Assembly (NCBI GenBank): GCA_944325625.1
Contig: CALVAP010000001.1
Coordinates: 135,649-199,648 of the forward strand
Source of the DNA: Candidatus Gastranaerophilales bacterium
GTDB taxonomy: Bacteria > Cyanobacteriota > Vampirovibrionia > Gastranaerophilales > Gastranaerophilaceae
Length of the DNA: 64,000 nucleotides
Direction of reading: 5' to 3'
Both the position numbers and the translations under genes were made by a program. The notes beneath the pieces were generated by a model that did no database searches, was not told where the DNA came from, and saw only the letters and a program-made list of their open reading frames with translations. Positions 1 through 7,918 of the stretch are shown piece after piece; within the stretch, counting starts at the first letter, position 1; the number at the start of each line of letters is the position of its first letter.

Positions 1-460
1 GGTGAAATACGCTCATCCCGCCTATAAACGCACCTTTACCAACTCGACAATGACCGCCTAATGTAGCAAGGTTTGCCATTATTACTTCGTCTTCTAATAC
101 ACAATTGTGCGCAACATGTGATGATGTCATTAGCATGCAACGATTACCTACTTTTGTGCAATCTCCATCACCAACAGCGCCCCTGTTAACTGTAGCATAT
201 TCTTTTATTATACAGTTTTCCCCTATGTATGCTTTTGTCGGTTCATTTTTATATCCTAAATCTTGAGGCGCGGTTCCGATTGATGCAAATGGAGAAATAA
301 CCGTACCTGAGCCTATTTCACAGTGTTCAAGATATGCGTTTGGCATTATGGTTACGTTGTTTCCCAGTTTTACGTTTTCTCCAATAATTACGTTCGCACC
401 TATATTACAACCCTCACCTATTATTGCATCAGGCGCAATTATTGCCGTATTATGTATCAT
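1..460 (-). CDS. lpxA: Acyl-[ACP]--UDP-N-acetylglucosamine O-acyltransferase LpxA (3' end outside window)
   Basis: LpxA transfers a 3-hydroxyacyl chain from acyl-ACP to UDP-GlcNAc, the first step of lipid A synthesis in the cytoplasm. About 153 codons are visible, beginning MIHNTAIIAPDAIIGEG. They show the left-handed beta-helix hexapeptide rhythm (IGEGCNIGANVIIGEN) and the stretch SSHVAHNCVLEDE, which contains the expected catalytic His. The C-terminal helical domain lies beyond position 1. It is the last visible gene of a minus-strand lpxD-lpxC-fabZ-lpxA run, 15 bases after fabZ, with an AGGAGAAAA ribosome site just upstream. Identity is firm; only the truncation limits it. Confidence 0.93.
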   Translation of the reverse strand, partial: MIHNTAIIAPDAIIGEGCNIGANVIIGENVKLGNNVTIMPNAYLEHCEIGSGTVISPFASIGTAPQDLGYKNEPTKAYIGENCIIKEYATVNRGAVGDGDCTKVGNRCMLMTSSHVAHNCVLEDEVIMANLATLGGHCRVGKGAFIGGMSVFH

Positions 461-475
461 TTTTCTCCTCTTTCT

Positions 476-913
476 TTAAATAATTGAGAATGTCAATTCA
501 GCAGATACTGTTAGTTTTCCGTCTACAAATCCTTTAACTTCTGCTTTAACTATCGGACCTTTTCTTTTAAGGATACGACTTTCCATATCCAGTCGGTCTC
601 CCGGACGGACTACATTTTTAAATCTGGCTCCGTCTATCCCTGCAAATAACGCTAATTTACCTTGGTATTCAGGCATTGTCATTAGTATTCCGGCACTGAG
701 TTGAGCCATTGCTTCGATTTGTAAAACCCCAGGCATAATAGGATTTTCCGGAAAATGACCACAGAAAAACTCCTCATTCATCGTTACATTTTTGTATCCT
801 TTGCAGTATTCACCTTCTACGCACTCGGTAATTCTATCCACTAAAAGAAACGGATACCTGTGCGGAATCATTTTCATTATTTCCATTATGTTGTAAGTTT
901 TGGTTTCGCTCAT
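476..913 (-). CDS. fabZ: 3-hydroxyacyl-[ACP] dehydratase FabZ
   Basis: FabZ removes water from 3-hydroxyacyl-ACP in type II fatty acid elongation. The 145-aa length is normal for this hot-dog-fold family. Residues 17-26 read PHRYPFLLVD and residues 53-62 read HFPENPIMPG, giving the catalytic His of the HFP motif; the active-site Glu is in LQIEAMAQ just after. Its start codon abuts the lpxC stop, so the two are translationally coupled. Sitting between lpxC and lpxA, it competes for the same 3-hydroxyacyl-ACP pool that feeds lipid A, a common arrangement in diderms including cyanobacteria. Confidence 0.96.
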   Translation of the reverse strand: MSETKTYNIMEIMKMIPHRYPFLLVDRITECVEGEYCKGYKNVTMNEEFFCGHFPENPIMPGVLQIEAMAQLSAGILMTMPEYQGKLALFAGIDGARFKNVVRPGDRLDMESRILKRKGPIVKAEVKGFVDGKLTVSAELTFSII

Positions 914-1717
914 TTATATCTCCTCCACTAATTTTGATTGAATTTGTTTCGCAAAATTCACATGTACTGCATGTCCTGCTTCTTTTGCTATTATTTCCGC
1001 TTTGAGTTCCAATGGGTTAACACCTGTTAGATAAAAATCGCCAAGCAAATCCAGTATCTTATGTTTTGCAGGTTCCATATCACTCTTTAGCGTTGTGGTA
1101 AATCCGTCTTCGGTCATTCCAACTGTGTTTTCTATGCTTACTCCTCTTGCATATCCTGCTTGTTGGAGCATTTCTAAGTCTTTTAGGTAACCAAATGTCC
1201 TTGCTTCAATAATATCTTGAAAATCGTCATTAACACTTACCCAGCGATGATTTAATTGTGGGTGGTTAAAATTGACGGAATACGTAATATTTAACTTATT
1301 TGAAGGTAATACTATAAGGTGTGTTTTTCCGTTAATATAATATTGAGGCTCGTTTATGGTATATGATTTGCTTTTTGTTTCTGTTATTCCCGCCTCTTGA
1401 AATATCTCTATCCATTGTTTTGATGCGCCGTCTAATATTGGCATTTCAAAATGACTTAAATATACGTCCAAACTATCTATTTTGCATAAAGCACATGCTG
1501 CCATAAAGTGTTCTATAAGCATTACTTGTGCACTTTGATTTCCTATAACTGTACAATGTTCTGTAGAAACTACATTTTCAACTTTGGCTTCTACTATTTG
1601 ACCATTAATATGAAACCTTATTCCCTGTTGTTCAGATGGAACAAGTTTGACTTCACACTCTTGGCCTGTCATTAGTGCAACAGACTTGGCTGTTGTTTCT
1701 TGTTTTAATGTTGTCAT
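914..1717 (-). CDS. lpxC: UDP-3-O-acyl-N-acetylglucosamine deacetylase LpxC
   Basis: LpxC is the zinc hydrolase that deacetylates UDP-3-O-acyl-GlcNAc, the committed step of lipid A synthesis. At 267 aa it is shorter than the E. coli enzyme (about 305), mostly by compact insert loops. Visible motifs are IEHFMAACAL near residue 70 (zinc His), HKILDLLGDFYLTG near 220 (zinc His and Asp) and AGHAVHVNFAK near 248 (catalytic His). The start MTTLKQETT is preceded by an AAGAAATG context 17 bases after lpxD. It is the second gene of the lipid A operon. The family assignment is secure. Confidence 0.94.
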   Translation of the reverse strand: MTTLKQETTAKSVALMTGQECEVKLVPSEQQGIRFHINGQIVEAKVENVVSTEHCTVIGNQSAQVMLIEHFMAACALCKIDSLDVYLSHFEMPILDGASKQWIEIFQEAGITETKSKSYTINEPQYYINGKTHLIVLPSNKLNITYSVNFNHPQLNHRWVSVNDDFQDIIEARTFGYLKDLEMLQQAGYARGVSIENTVGMTEDGFTTTLKSDMEPAKHKILDLLGDFYLTGVNPLELKAEIIAKEAGHAVHVNFAKQIQSKLVEEI

Positions 1718-1734
1718 TTCTTTTCTTCCGTTGT

Positions 1735-2820
1735 TTATTCTTCAGGTTCTAGTGCCTTTAGAAGGTGTTCGTACTTTTTAAACTTAGTAACCAACTCTTC
1801 TGCTGATTTTGCTATTTTAAGCTGTTTAACAAAGTCTTTTCTTGGTACAGCAGGCGCACCAATGATGATTGAGCGTTCGGGGAAACTTTTTGTAACGCCT
1901 GCTTGTGCCATTATTATACTGTCAGAACCTATGCTCAGGTGATCAGCCAACCCTGCTTGACCTGCAATTACTACCCTGTCACCAATTACACAGCTTCCCG
2001 CTATACCCACTTGCGATACTATCATACAGGCTTTTCCAATTTTGCAGTTATGGCCTATTTGAACTAAATTATCAATTTTGGTGGAGGCGCCGATTACTGT
2101 GTTTTCTATTGTTCCTCTATCTATTGCGGTGTTTGCTCCGATTTCTACATCATCTTCTATAACTACAGAGCCAATTGATGGAATTTTATATATTTTTTGT
2201 TTTGTATTCGCTTCTTTAATTTCTCCCTCGTGCTTGGCTTTTTCTATGTTGTCAGGGTTTTCGGTTACAAAGCTGAAGCCGTCTGCACCAATAGAACAGC
2301 CCTGTTGTAAAATTACACGATTACCGATTTGCACTTCATCTCCTATGTGGCAGCCTGCGTGAAACAAACAATTTTCGCCAATTATTACGTTTCTTCCGAT
2401 GTAGCAATTAGGCAGTATCTTTGTACCGTTAGCAATTTCTGCGCCTCTTGATATAACTACATTAGCACCGACTGAAACATTTTCTGCAACTTTAGCTTCC
2501 GGATGAACCACTGCTGTCGGGTGAATACCTGATTGTGTTTCGGGTGGAATATAAAAAAGATGAAGTAATTTCATCATTGCCAGTCGTGGTCTTTCAACTT
2601 CTATTGTTGATATATTTTCAAGGTTTACACCAAGCGGAACAAGCGCAACTTGTGCTTTTGTTTGTGAAAGGTTTTCTATTTCTTCTTCGCCTAAAGCTAA
2701 AGCTAATGTATTTTCATCAGATAACAACGGCGGAGCTATTCGATTAATGGTTGCTGTAGTAACTTTTGTAAGTATTCCTCCTACAATCTCGCTGATTTGT
2801 TCCTGTGTGTAAGATTTCAT
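1735..2820 (-). CDS. lpxD: UDP-3-O-acylglucosamine N-acyltransferase LpxD
   Basis: LpxD adds the second 3-hydroxyacyl chain to UDP-3-O-acylglucosamine. The 361-aa protein has the N-terminal uridine-binding domain (about residues 1-100, with ALVPLGVN and [13 protein letters not shown]), then a long left-handed beta-helix of hexapeptide repeats. The catalytic region includes [20 protein letters not shown] near residue 250, where HN contains the general-base His. The C-terminal helix ([20 protein letters not shown]) matches the family trimer helix. It is the first gene of the minus-strand lipid A operon and has an AGAGGA ribosome site. Confidence 0.94.
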   Translation of the reverse strand: MKSYTQEQISEIVGGILTKVTTATINRIAPPLLSDENTLALALGEEEIENLSQTKAQVALVPLGVNLENISTIEVERPRLAMMKLLHLFYIPPETQSGIHPTAVVHPEAKVAENVSVGANVVISRGAEIANGTKILPNCYIGRNVIIGENCLFHAGCHIGDEVQIGNRVILQQGCSIGADGFSFVTENPDNIEKAKHEGEIKEANTKQKIYKIPSIGSVVIEDDVEIGANTAIDRGTIENTVIGASTKIDNLVQIGHNCKIGKACMIVSQVGIAGSCVIGDRVVIAGQAGLADHLSIGSDSIIMAQAGVTKSFPERSIIIGAPAVPRKDFVKQLKIAKSAEELVTKFKKYEHLLKALEPEE

Positions 2821-2862
2821 ATTTCAACATCCTCTTTAAGTATTAATAAGTCTTATGTCAAT

Positions 2863-2891
2863 TTTATAACTAATTTGTAAAATAATCAAAA
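2863..2891 (-). promoter_or_regulatory. Possible promoter of the lpxD operon
   Basis: On the minus strand a TTTTGA hexamer (2886-2891) lies 17 bases upstream of TATAAA (2863-2868), about 40 bases before the lpxD start. A separate TTGACA at 2856-2861 would place the transcript start too close to lpxD to leave room for a leader, so the first pair is preferred. This is a consensus match only. Confidence 0.35.
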
Positions 2892-2956
2892 TTCTTGTTA
2901 ATAATACTACATAAATACTTATGGTTCAAGAAATCTTACATATTTTTAATATCTTT

Positions 2957-2998
2957 ACAAAAAAGGGCGAATTTCAGAATTGAAATTCGCCCTTTTTC
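2957..2998 (-). terminator. Intrinsic terminator between the small exported protein and lpxD
   Basis: A perfect 16-bp stem (2961-2976 with 2981-2996) closes a GAAT loop. On the minus strand it is followed by a T run, so it should stop transcripts of the 3013-3324 gene. The plus strand also ends in Ts, so it could act in both directions. Confidence 0.85.
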
Positions 2999-3012
2999 TA
3001 TCGAGAAATTTT

Positions 3013-3324
3013 CTATAATCCGCTTGGCCTGTCTATACTTGGGTTAATGACTCCTTCTCCGAAACGTTCATTATCAACGGCCGGGTCAGCATATTGCCAA
3101 AAACGCTTTAGCCAACTTACAGGGGTGTTTTTTACTTCCTTTTCCTGATGTGGTGCGTATGGATCTACTATTCTTAAATTAATCATTCTGATAGATTCAG
3201 GTGAATACCCTTGATTTCTTAGGTAGTCTTCCGATAAAAGCTGAGCGCTATCCACAACCGCCAATGAGGGCATTGTAAATGTTGCTGTTATTATTAGAAC
3301 TGTTAAGGTTATCAATTTTTTCAT
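3013..3324 (-). CDS. Small exported protein of unknown function
   Basis: The 103-aa product is not recognised. It begins with a clear Sec signal peptide (MKKLITLTVLIITATF, then a cleavage site near PSLAV-VDS), leaving about 80 residues. The mature part is polar, with two Trp in SWLKRFWQYADPAVD and a Pro-rich end (INPSIDRPSGL). No Cys and no lipobox are present, so it is probably periplasmic. It has its own promoter (3356-3384), an AGGAAG ribosome site and a strong terminator, so it is a single-gene transcript between ispG and lpxD. Confidence 0.7.
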   Translation of the reverse strand: MKKLITLTVLIITATFTMPSLAVVDSAQLLSEDYLRNQGYSPESIRMINLRIVDPYAPHQEKEVKNTPVSWLKRFWQYADPAVDNERFGEGVINPSIDRPSGL

Positions 3325-3355
3325 AATTTCTTCCTACAAAATATTTACTAAACAA

Positions 3356-3384
3356 ATTCTACAATATTATTCAAGAATTATCAA
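3356..3384 (-). promoter_or_regulatory. Sigma-70-type promoter of the small exported protein
   Basis: Minus strand TTGATA (3379-3384), a 17-base spacer, then TAGAAT (3356-3361), about 32 bases before the start codon at 3324. Both hexamers match consensus well. Confidence 0.6.
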
Positions 3385-3417
3385 AATTATAATTAATTGT
3401 TACAGAATGTACACCGA

Positions 3418-4476
3418 CTATTTGGCGTATTCTTTTACAATTTTTTCAAACTCTTCAAGTAATAGGTTTTCAGGAATTTTTTTTATTATTTCTCCTTTCC
3501 TGAAAATATACCCTTCGCCGATAGCTCCTGCGATACCAAAGTCGGCATGCTTTGCCTCTCCCGGACCGTTAACAGGGCATCCCATTACTGCTATGGTGAT
3601 GTTTTTTTCAAAGTCTTTGAACCTTTCTTCGACTTTTTTTGCCAAAGATATCAGGTCAATCTGAGTTCTTCCACATGTCGGACAAGAAACAAAGTTTACT
3701 CCTTTTTGTCTTAAATCCAGCGATTTTAGAATTTCATATCCGGCTCTTACTTCTTCAACGGGATTTTCTGTTAACGAAACTCTTATTGTATCTCCAATAC
3801 CTTCTGCCAGTAAGGTTCCTATTCCTGCGGCAGATTTTATCAATCCGGATTTTAATGTTCCGGCTTCGGTTACTCCCAAATGTAATGGATAGTCTATTTT
3901 TTCGGATATAAGCCTATAGGCTTCAATCGTTGTAAGAACAGAACTGGACTTTAATGAAATTTTCATCATGTCAAAATTATTGTTTTCAAGTATTTTGATG
4001 TGACGCAATGCGCTTTCAACCATTTTTTGCGCAAGTGTCATTTCTTTATCTTGTTCAAGGTCTTTTTCTAATGAACCTGCATTTATTCCTATCCTAATTG
4101 GAGTTTTATTGGTTTTTGCAAGGGCAACAACCTTTTTTACATTTTCTTCACGTCCGATGTTACCGGGGTTTAATCTTAGTGCGTCAATTCCATTTTCTAT
4201 ACATCGAATCGCCAGCCGATAATCAAAGTGTATATCTGCAATGAGAGGAACTGTTGATTTTTTCTTAATTTCCTTTATTGCTTCTGCCGCTTCTTTGTTT
4301 AGTACGGCAAGTCTTACTAGTTCGCAACCGGCGTCACTCAGCTCTTTTATTTGGTTGAGTGTTGCTTTGATGTCCCTAGTATCGGTGTTGCACATTGACT
4401 GAACACTTATTGGGGCATCTGCACCAATTTTTACGTTTCCGATTTGAATTTGTTTTGTTTTCCGTCTTTTTATCAT
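3418..4476 (-). CDS. ispG: 4-hydroxy-3-methylbut-2-enyl diphosphate synthase IspG
   Basis: IspG reductively opens MEcPP to HMBPP, the penultimate step of the MEP isoprenoid pathway, using a [4Fe-4S] cluster. The 352-aa length is the short bacterial form. The N-terminal TIM barrel starts VKIGADAPISVQSMCNTDT. The C-terminal cluster domain carries SCPTCGRTQID near residue 264 and VMGCPVNGPGE near 300, giving the three Cys ligands and the conserved Glu. An upstream TTG would add six residues (MCYINI), but the ATG before IKRRKTKQIQIG matches the family start better. It is divergent from the phosphoesterase at 4530. Confidence 0.95.
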   Translation of the reverse strand: MIKRRKTKQIQIGNVKIGADAPISVQSMCNTDTRDIKATLNQIKELSDAGCELVRLAVLNKEAAEAIKEIKKKSTVPLIADIHFDYRLAIRCIENGIDALRLNPGNIGREENVKKVVALAKTNKTPIRIGINAGSLEKDLEQDKEMTLAQKMVESALRHIKILENNNFDMMKISLKSSSVLTTIEAYRLISEKIDYPLHLGVTEAGTLKSGLIKSAAGIGTLLAEGIGDTIRVSLTENPVEEVRAGYEILKSLDLRQKGVNFVSCPTCGRTQIDLISLAKKVEERFKDFEKNITIAVMGCPVNGPGEAKHADFGIAGAIGEGYIFRKGEIIKKIPENLLLEEFEKIVKEYAK

Positions 4477-4529
4477 AATATTTATATAGCACAAAAAATT
4501 TTTGTTAACATAACAATATGGAGAAATTT

Positions 4530-5279
4530 ATGAAAATTGCTGTTATTTCTGATATTCATGGTAACCTAAGAGCGCTGGAAAGTGTTCTTAAAAACATCGA
4601 AGAAGAATGTTGCGACAGGATTTTTTGTCTTGGTGATCTCGCTATGGCAGGTCCGCAGCCTGATCAGACTATAGATAAAATTAAGCAGTTAGCCCAAGGT
4701 GATAACTTTGAACTTATACAAGGTAACACGGATGAGTATCTCGGGTTAGAAAGTCTGTCCATATATGAGAATATAAAAAAACTTAATCCAATTATGGCGG
4801 AGGCTTATGCTTATGATTTGAAAATTATTAAGCCTGAAAATATTCAATTCTTAAAAAATTTGCCCGCTCAGAAGCAGTTGGTAATATTTGGTCTTAAAAT
4901 TCTGCTTGTTCACGGTTCGCCAAGAGCAAATAATGAAAATATTTTTCCGTCTATGCCGGTTGAAAAAGTTGAAGAAATGTTAAAAGATACAGATGCAGAT
5001 CTGATATTTTGCGGTCATACTCATCAGCCTTGCGGCTATCAAACAAATTCCAAACAAACGGTCGTTAATGTTGGTAGTGTGGGCAGACCTCTCAGTGAAA
5101 TACCAAAAGCTTGTTATGTTCTTTTGACGGTTGATAAAGAGGGGACATTCTATGTTGAACATAGAAATATTTCGTATGATAAAGAGGCAGCGGCAGAAGA
5201 GCTGAAACGTCAACAGTTTGATGGTGCTAATAAACTTGCTTCTATGCTTTTAAGTGCTTCAGAACGATACCCGTCATAG
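4530..5279 (+). CDS. Metallophosphoesterase (YfcE/MJ0936-like)
   Basis: A calcineurin-like two-metal phosphoesterase of 249 aa, probably a cytoplasmic phosphodiesterase; the substrate cannot be read from the sequence. All metal motifs are present in order: SDIHGN at residues 8-13, GDLAMAGP near 36, GNTDEY near 66, LVHGSPR near 127 and GHTHQP near 161. The ATG at 4530 is preferred over that at 4518, because the GGAG overlapping the first ATG lies 6 bases before the second, and MKIAVISDIHGN is the typical family start. It is the only plus-strand gene of its transcript before the OmpH-like gene. Confidence 0.85.
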   Translation: MKIAVISDIHGNLRALESVLKNIEEECCDRIFCLGDLAMAGPQPDQTIDKIKQLAQGDNFELIQGNTDEYLGLESLSIYENIKKLNPIMAEAYAYDLKIIKPENIQFLKNLPAQKQLVIFGLKILLVHGSPRANNENIFPSMPVEKVEEMLKDTDADLIFCGHTHQPCGYQTNSKQTVVNVGSVGRPLSEIPKACYVLLTVDKEGTFYVEHRNISYDKEAAAEELKRQQFDGANKLASMLLSASERYPS

Positions 5280-5293
5280 ATTTTTACAAACTA

Positions 5294-5322
5294 TTGTCAA
5301 AATTGATATTTACTGTTAGTAT
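5294..5322 (+). promoter_or_regulatory. Promoter of the OmpH-like gene
   Basis: TTGTCA (5294-5299), 17-base spacer, TAGTAT (5317-5322), about 30 bases before the start codon. A consensus match. Confidence 0.5.
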
Positions 5323-5351
5323 TCTCAAAGAAGATATAGGAGATTATGTTT

Positions 5352-5816
5352 ATGAAAAAAATTAAATTGTTGGTTACGGTTTTGGCTTTGATGGTTGCAG
5401 CGTCTGCCGCTAATGCAGCTGAAACTATCGGCGTTGCTAATTATAAAAAAATTGAGTCGGAATATAATTATGCAAAACAAGTTTATAAGCAGCTTGATGA
5501 TAAAATTCTTGAATTACAACAGTTTGTAATAGACAAGGATAAACAATTCAAGGCTATCGAATCACCAATCCAAAAGAAAAACTTTGAAGAAAAAACCCAA
5601 AAAGAATACAAAGACAAAGAAGATGCTATTTTGAAGTTAAAAATCAGTAAGCAAGACCAAATATATGAAAATATACTTAATGCAACAAAAGCAGTAGCAA
5701 AGCAAAAAGGTATAAGCATGGTTGTTGATTATCGAGTAATTTTTGTAGGCGGAACAGATATTTCTGACGATATTATCAAGTATCTTAACAACACGCCGGC
5801 ACCTGTTAAAAAATAG
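5352..5816 (+). CDS. OmpH/Skp-like periplasmic chaperone
   Basis: The 154-aa precursor begins MKKIKLLVTVLALMVAASA with a signal peptidase I site near ANA-AET. The mature protein opens IGVANYKKIESEYNYAK, the usual OmpH/Skp start. A long charged coiled-coil arm (about residues 45-110) follows, then the return strand KGISMVVDYRVIFVGGTDISDD. Skp binds unfolded outer-membrane proteins in the periplasm, which fits a diderm. Start at 5352 is chosen because AGGAG sits 9 bases upstream; the ATG at 5346 would be only 3 bases away. Promoter before and terminator after make it monocistronic. Confidence 0.8.
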   Translation: MKKIKLLVTVLALMVAASAANAAETIGVANYKKIESEYNYAKQVYKQLDDKILELQQFVIDKDKQFKAIESPIQKKNFEEKTQKEYKDKEDAILKLKISKQDQIYENILNATKAVAKQKGISMVVDYRVIFVGGTDISDDIIKYLNNTPAPVKK

Positions 5817-5829
5817 TTGAATGATTTTT

Positions 5830-5865
5830 AAAGAGCCGCTATCTTTTGATAGCGGCTCTTTTTAT
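5830..5865 (+). terminator. Intrinsic terminator after the OmpH-like gene
   Basis: A perfect 14-bp GC-rich stem (5830-5843 with 5848-5861) closes a TTTT loop and runs into Ts. Confidence 0.9.
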
Positions 5866-5982
5866 GTGTTAATAAAGTTTACAAAATTGCTGTTTAGGGG
5901 CGGAATTCATGCAATTCTTTTTTATATATTGTTTTTATATATTTAAGTCCTATTTATTTAGGAGAGAGGGAGTATAGTTTTC

Positions 5983-7908
5983 ATGCAAGTGGAATACGAT
6001 GATAAATATTGGATGGCCATATTTAAGAAACTTGGGGCTGAGGCAATTAAGAAGCAAGAAGTTATTGATGCTGATCGAAAATCTAAAAAAACTATAACCA
6101 ACCAACAGAGTATTTTTACGGCAAATTCCGACGCTAGTACAACAGAAGACAATGCTTGTTCTAGAGTCATGAGAACTTCTAGTGATGAGCTTACACCGGA
6201 AATGGAACAAAAACGCAAAAAGGTGGAGAGCATAATAGCAACTATTGAAGAGCGTAAACCCAAAATGATGTATCCTGATTGGGATATGAGTTCTGACAAA
6301 GGGTATCAAGACTTTATGGAGTTCATGGAAAATACTAAAATTGATATTGCTCAGCATTGCAATGAACTTCGAAAAAAAGGATTATCAGATGAAGAAATTA
6401 GTAGAGATATCCGCTCTCATCAAATAAGGCAAGTTGATTTAGTAGCCCGGTATTTAAGGGAAAAATTCGATGAAGATCCGACCCTTAGGATTAAAATGCA
6501 AGAAAATTTCAGAAAACTACCATCTCAAGCACAAGCCGCTTTGTTTAAAGAAGCAATTATGGACGGTCGTAAATTGAACCAAGATGAGGTTTATAGGATG
6601 TTTGCCAATTTGTTGTCAGACTCAACTTCAGATGGGGTAAGAATATACGCTCTTTCTGCCTATAAAATCGAACATCCTGATGCTTCTGGAGATGTTGATT
6701 TTATAGCAAAAGCTTTGGATGCAAATGAGACATTGTTAAATCTTTCTTTTAAATTTATGAGTGCTGAGAACCAAGTTTCTAGTGCGGATTATTTTGTAAA
6801 GCAAGGTTCTGATGAGGCTTTGTGCGATTTTGGTTCAGTTGTTCATCATACATGTGAAGATGCTATTCCAGAGGTGAGTGAAACAATAGTTTCTTCAGAT
6901 AGAGTTAAGGAAAATGAAGAATTCCAAGTTGCTGTTTCTAAAAATATACATTCGTGGGATAAAAACTCAAGAAAAGACGTGTATGAGAAGTTTTATTCGT
7001 CTTCGACTTTTGGCTCAAAAGCGCGTAGCGTGATGATATCTGACATAAAATGTTTCGATGATGCTAAATTACAACTGCATTTGGCTAACTTTACCAATGC
7101 AAGTAAGATGTCAGATGAACAAAATAGAGCTACTTTGGCTACTCAGATAAAGTATTTTGATAAATCTATTCAAGCACAATTTGCAGAGACATTTGTTAAC
7201 ACGAAAGAAAATCAAACAGAAGCGGTTACAAAGGTTTTTGCAAACGAAATTCAAAACTTGCAAGTTGATGATAAGTCAAAAGCTGAGTTATTGGATTTAG
7301 CGAAGCAAACCGGAAAAATTTCTGATGAAGTTGTAAATAAAATCGAAACAGAAATAAAAAAGAGTAAGCTTGTCGAAATGACTCCCGAAAATCCGCAGGC
7401 AAAAGCCCAAGAGGAACTGAGAAGGATAGTTCTGGCAGCTACCGGAGGTAATGTAGAACTTACCAATATGGTAGTAGACGGTCAGCTTTCTGCTAACGGA
7501 GCTTCTCTTTCTGTGTTTGTTGATTTACTTGCGAGGGGAACAATTACACCTGAGCTTGTTATTGCATCAGGTCACAAGAGTTCGCTTACTCGTAATTTTG
7601 TTGCTTTAAGTAAACATTCACAAGAAAAAGTTTTTAGTATGCTTTCTTCTGAGGAAATTTCTGAGATGTGGGAAAAAGGTAAAATTCCTGCTCGTTTTGA
7701 GGATAGAGTTATGGCAAAGCTTTCCGGAAACATGAATACTAAAGTTGCCAATCAGCTTGCTCGTAAGTCAAGTTTTTCGGAATTGGTTAAGTTTGCAAAA
7801 AGTTCTGATACTCAAAAACATCAAGATATATTCAAAAAAGCTATTCAAAACCGTTTTAGTGAATATATCACAGACAAAGATATTATGGGTGGGGGCTTGA
7901 TAGCATAG
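5983..7908 (+). CDS. Large helical protein of unknown function
   Basis: The 641-aa protein is not recognised. It has no signal peptide or membrane segment, so it is probably cytoplasmic. It is almost entirely charged, helix-forming sequence. Pairs of helices of 30-40 residues (for example SADYFVKQGSDEALCDFGSV and SKAELLDLAKQTGKISDEVV) suggest an alpha-solenoid, but no clean HEAT or TPR consensus is visible. Residues 15-70 are polar, low complexity and probably disordered; the end is Gly-rich (DIMGGGLIA). GGGAG at 5967-5971 precedes the ATG. It converges on uvrB with only 10 bases between the stop codons. Confidence 0.75.
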   Translation: MQVEYDDKYWMAIFKKLGAEAIKKQEVIDADRKSKKTITNQQSIFTANSDASTTEDNACSRVMRTSSDELTPEMEQKRKKVESIIATIEERKPKMMYPDWDMSSDKGYQDFMEFMENTKIDIAQHCNELRKKGLSDEEISRDIRSHQIRQVDLVARYLREKFDEDPTLRIKMQENFRKLPSQAQAALFKEAIMDGRKLNQDEVYRMFANLLSDSTSDGVRIYALSAYKIEHPDASGDVDFIAKALDANETLLNLSFKFMSAENQVSSADYFVKQGSDEALCDFGSVVHHTCEDAIPEVSETIVSSDRVKENEEFQVAVSKNIHSWDKNSRKDVYEKFYSSSTFGSKARSVMISDIKCFDDAKLQLHLANFTNASKMSDEQNRATLATQIKYFDKSIQAQFAETFVNTKENQTEAVTKVFANEIQNLQVDDKSKAELLDLAKQTGKISDEVVNKIETEIKKSKLVEMTPENPQAKAQEELRRIVLAATGGNVELTNMVVDGQLSANGASLSVFVDLLARGTITPELVIASGHKSSLTRNFVALSKHSQEKVFSMLSSEEISEMWEKGKIPARFEDRVMAKLSGNMNTKVANQLARKSSFSELVKFAKSSDTQKHQDIFKKAIQNRFSEYITDKDIMGGGLIA

Positions 7909-7918
7909 AATAGCAAAT

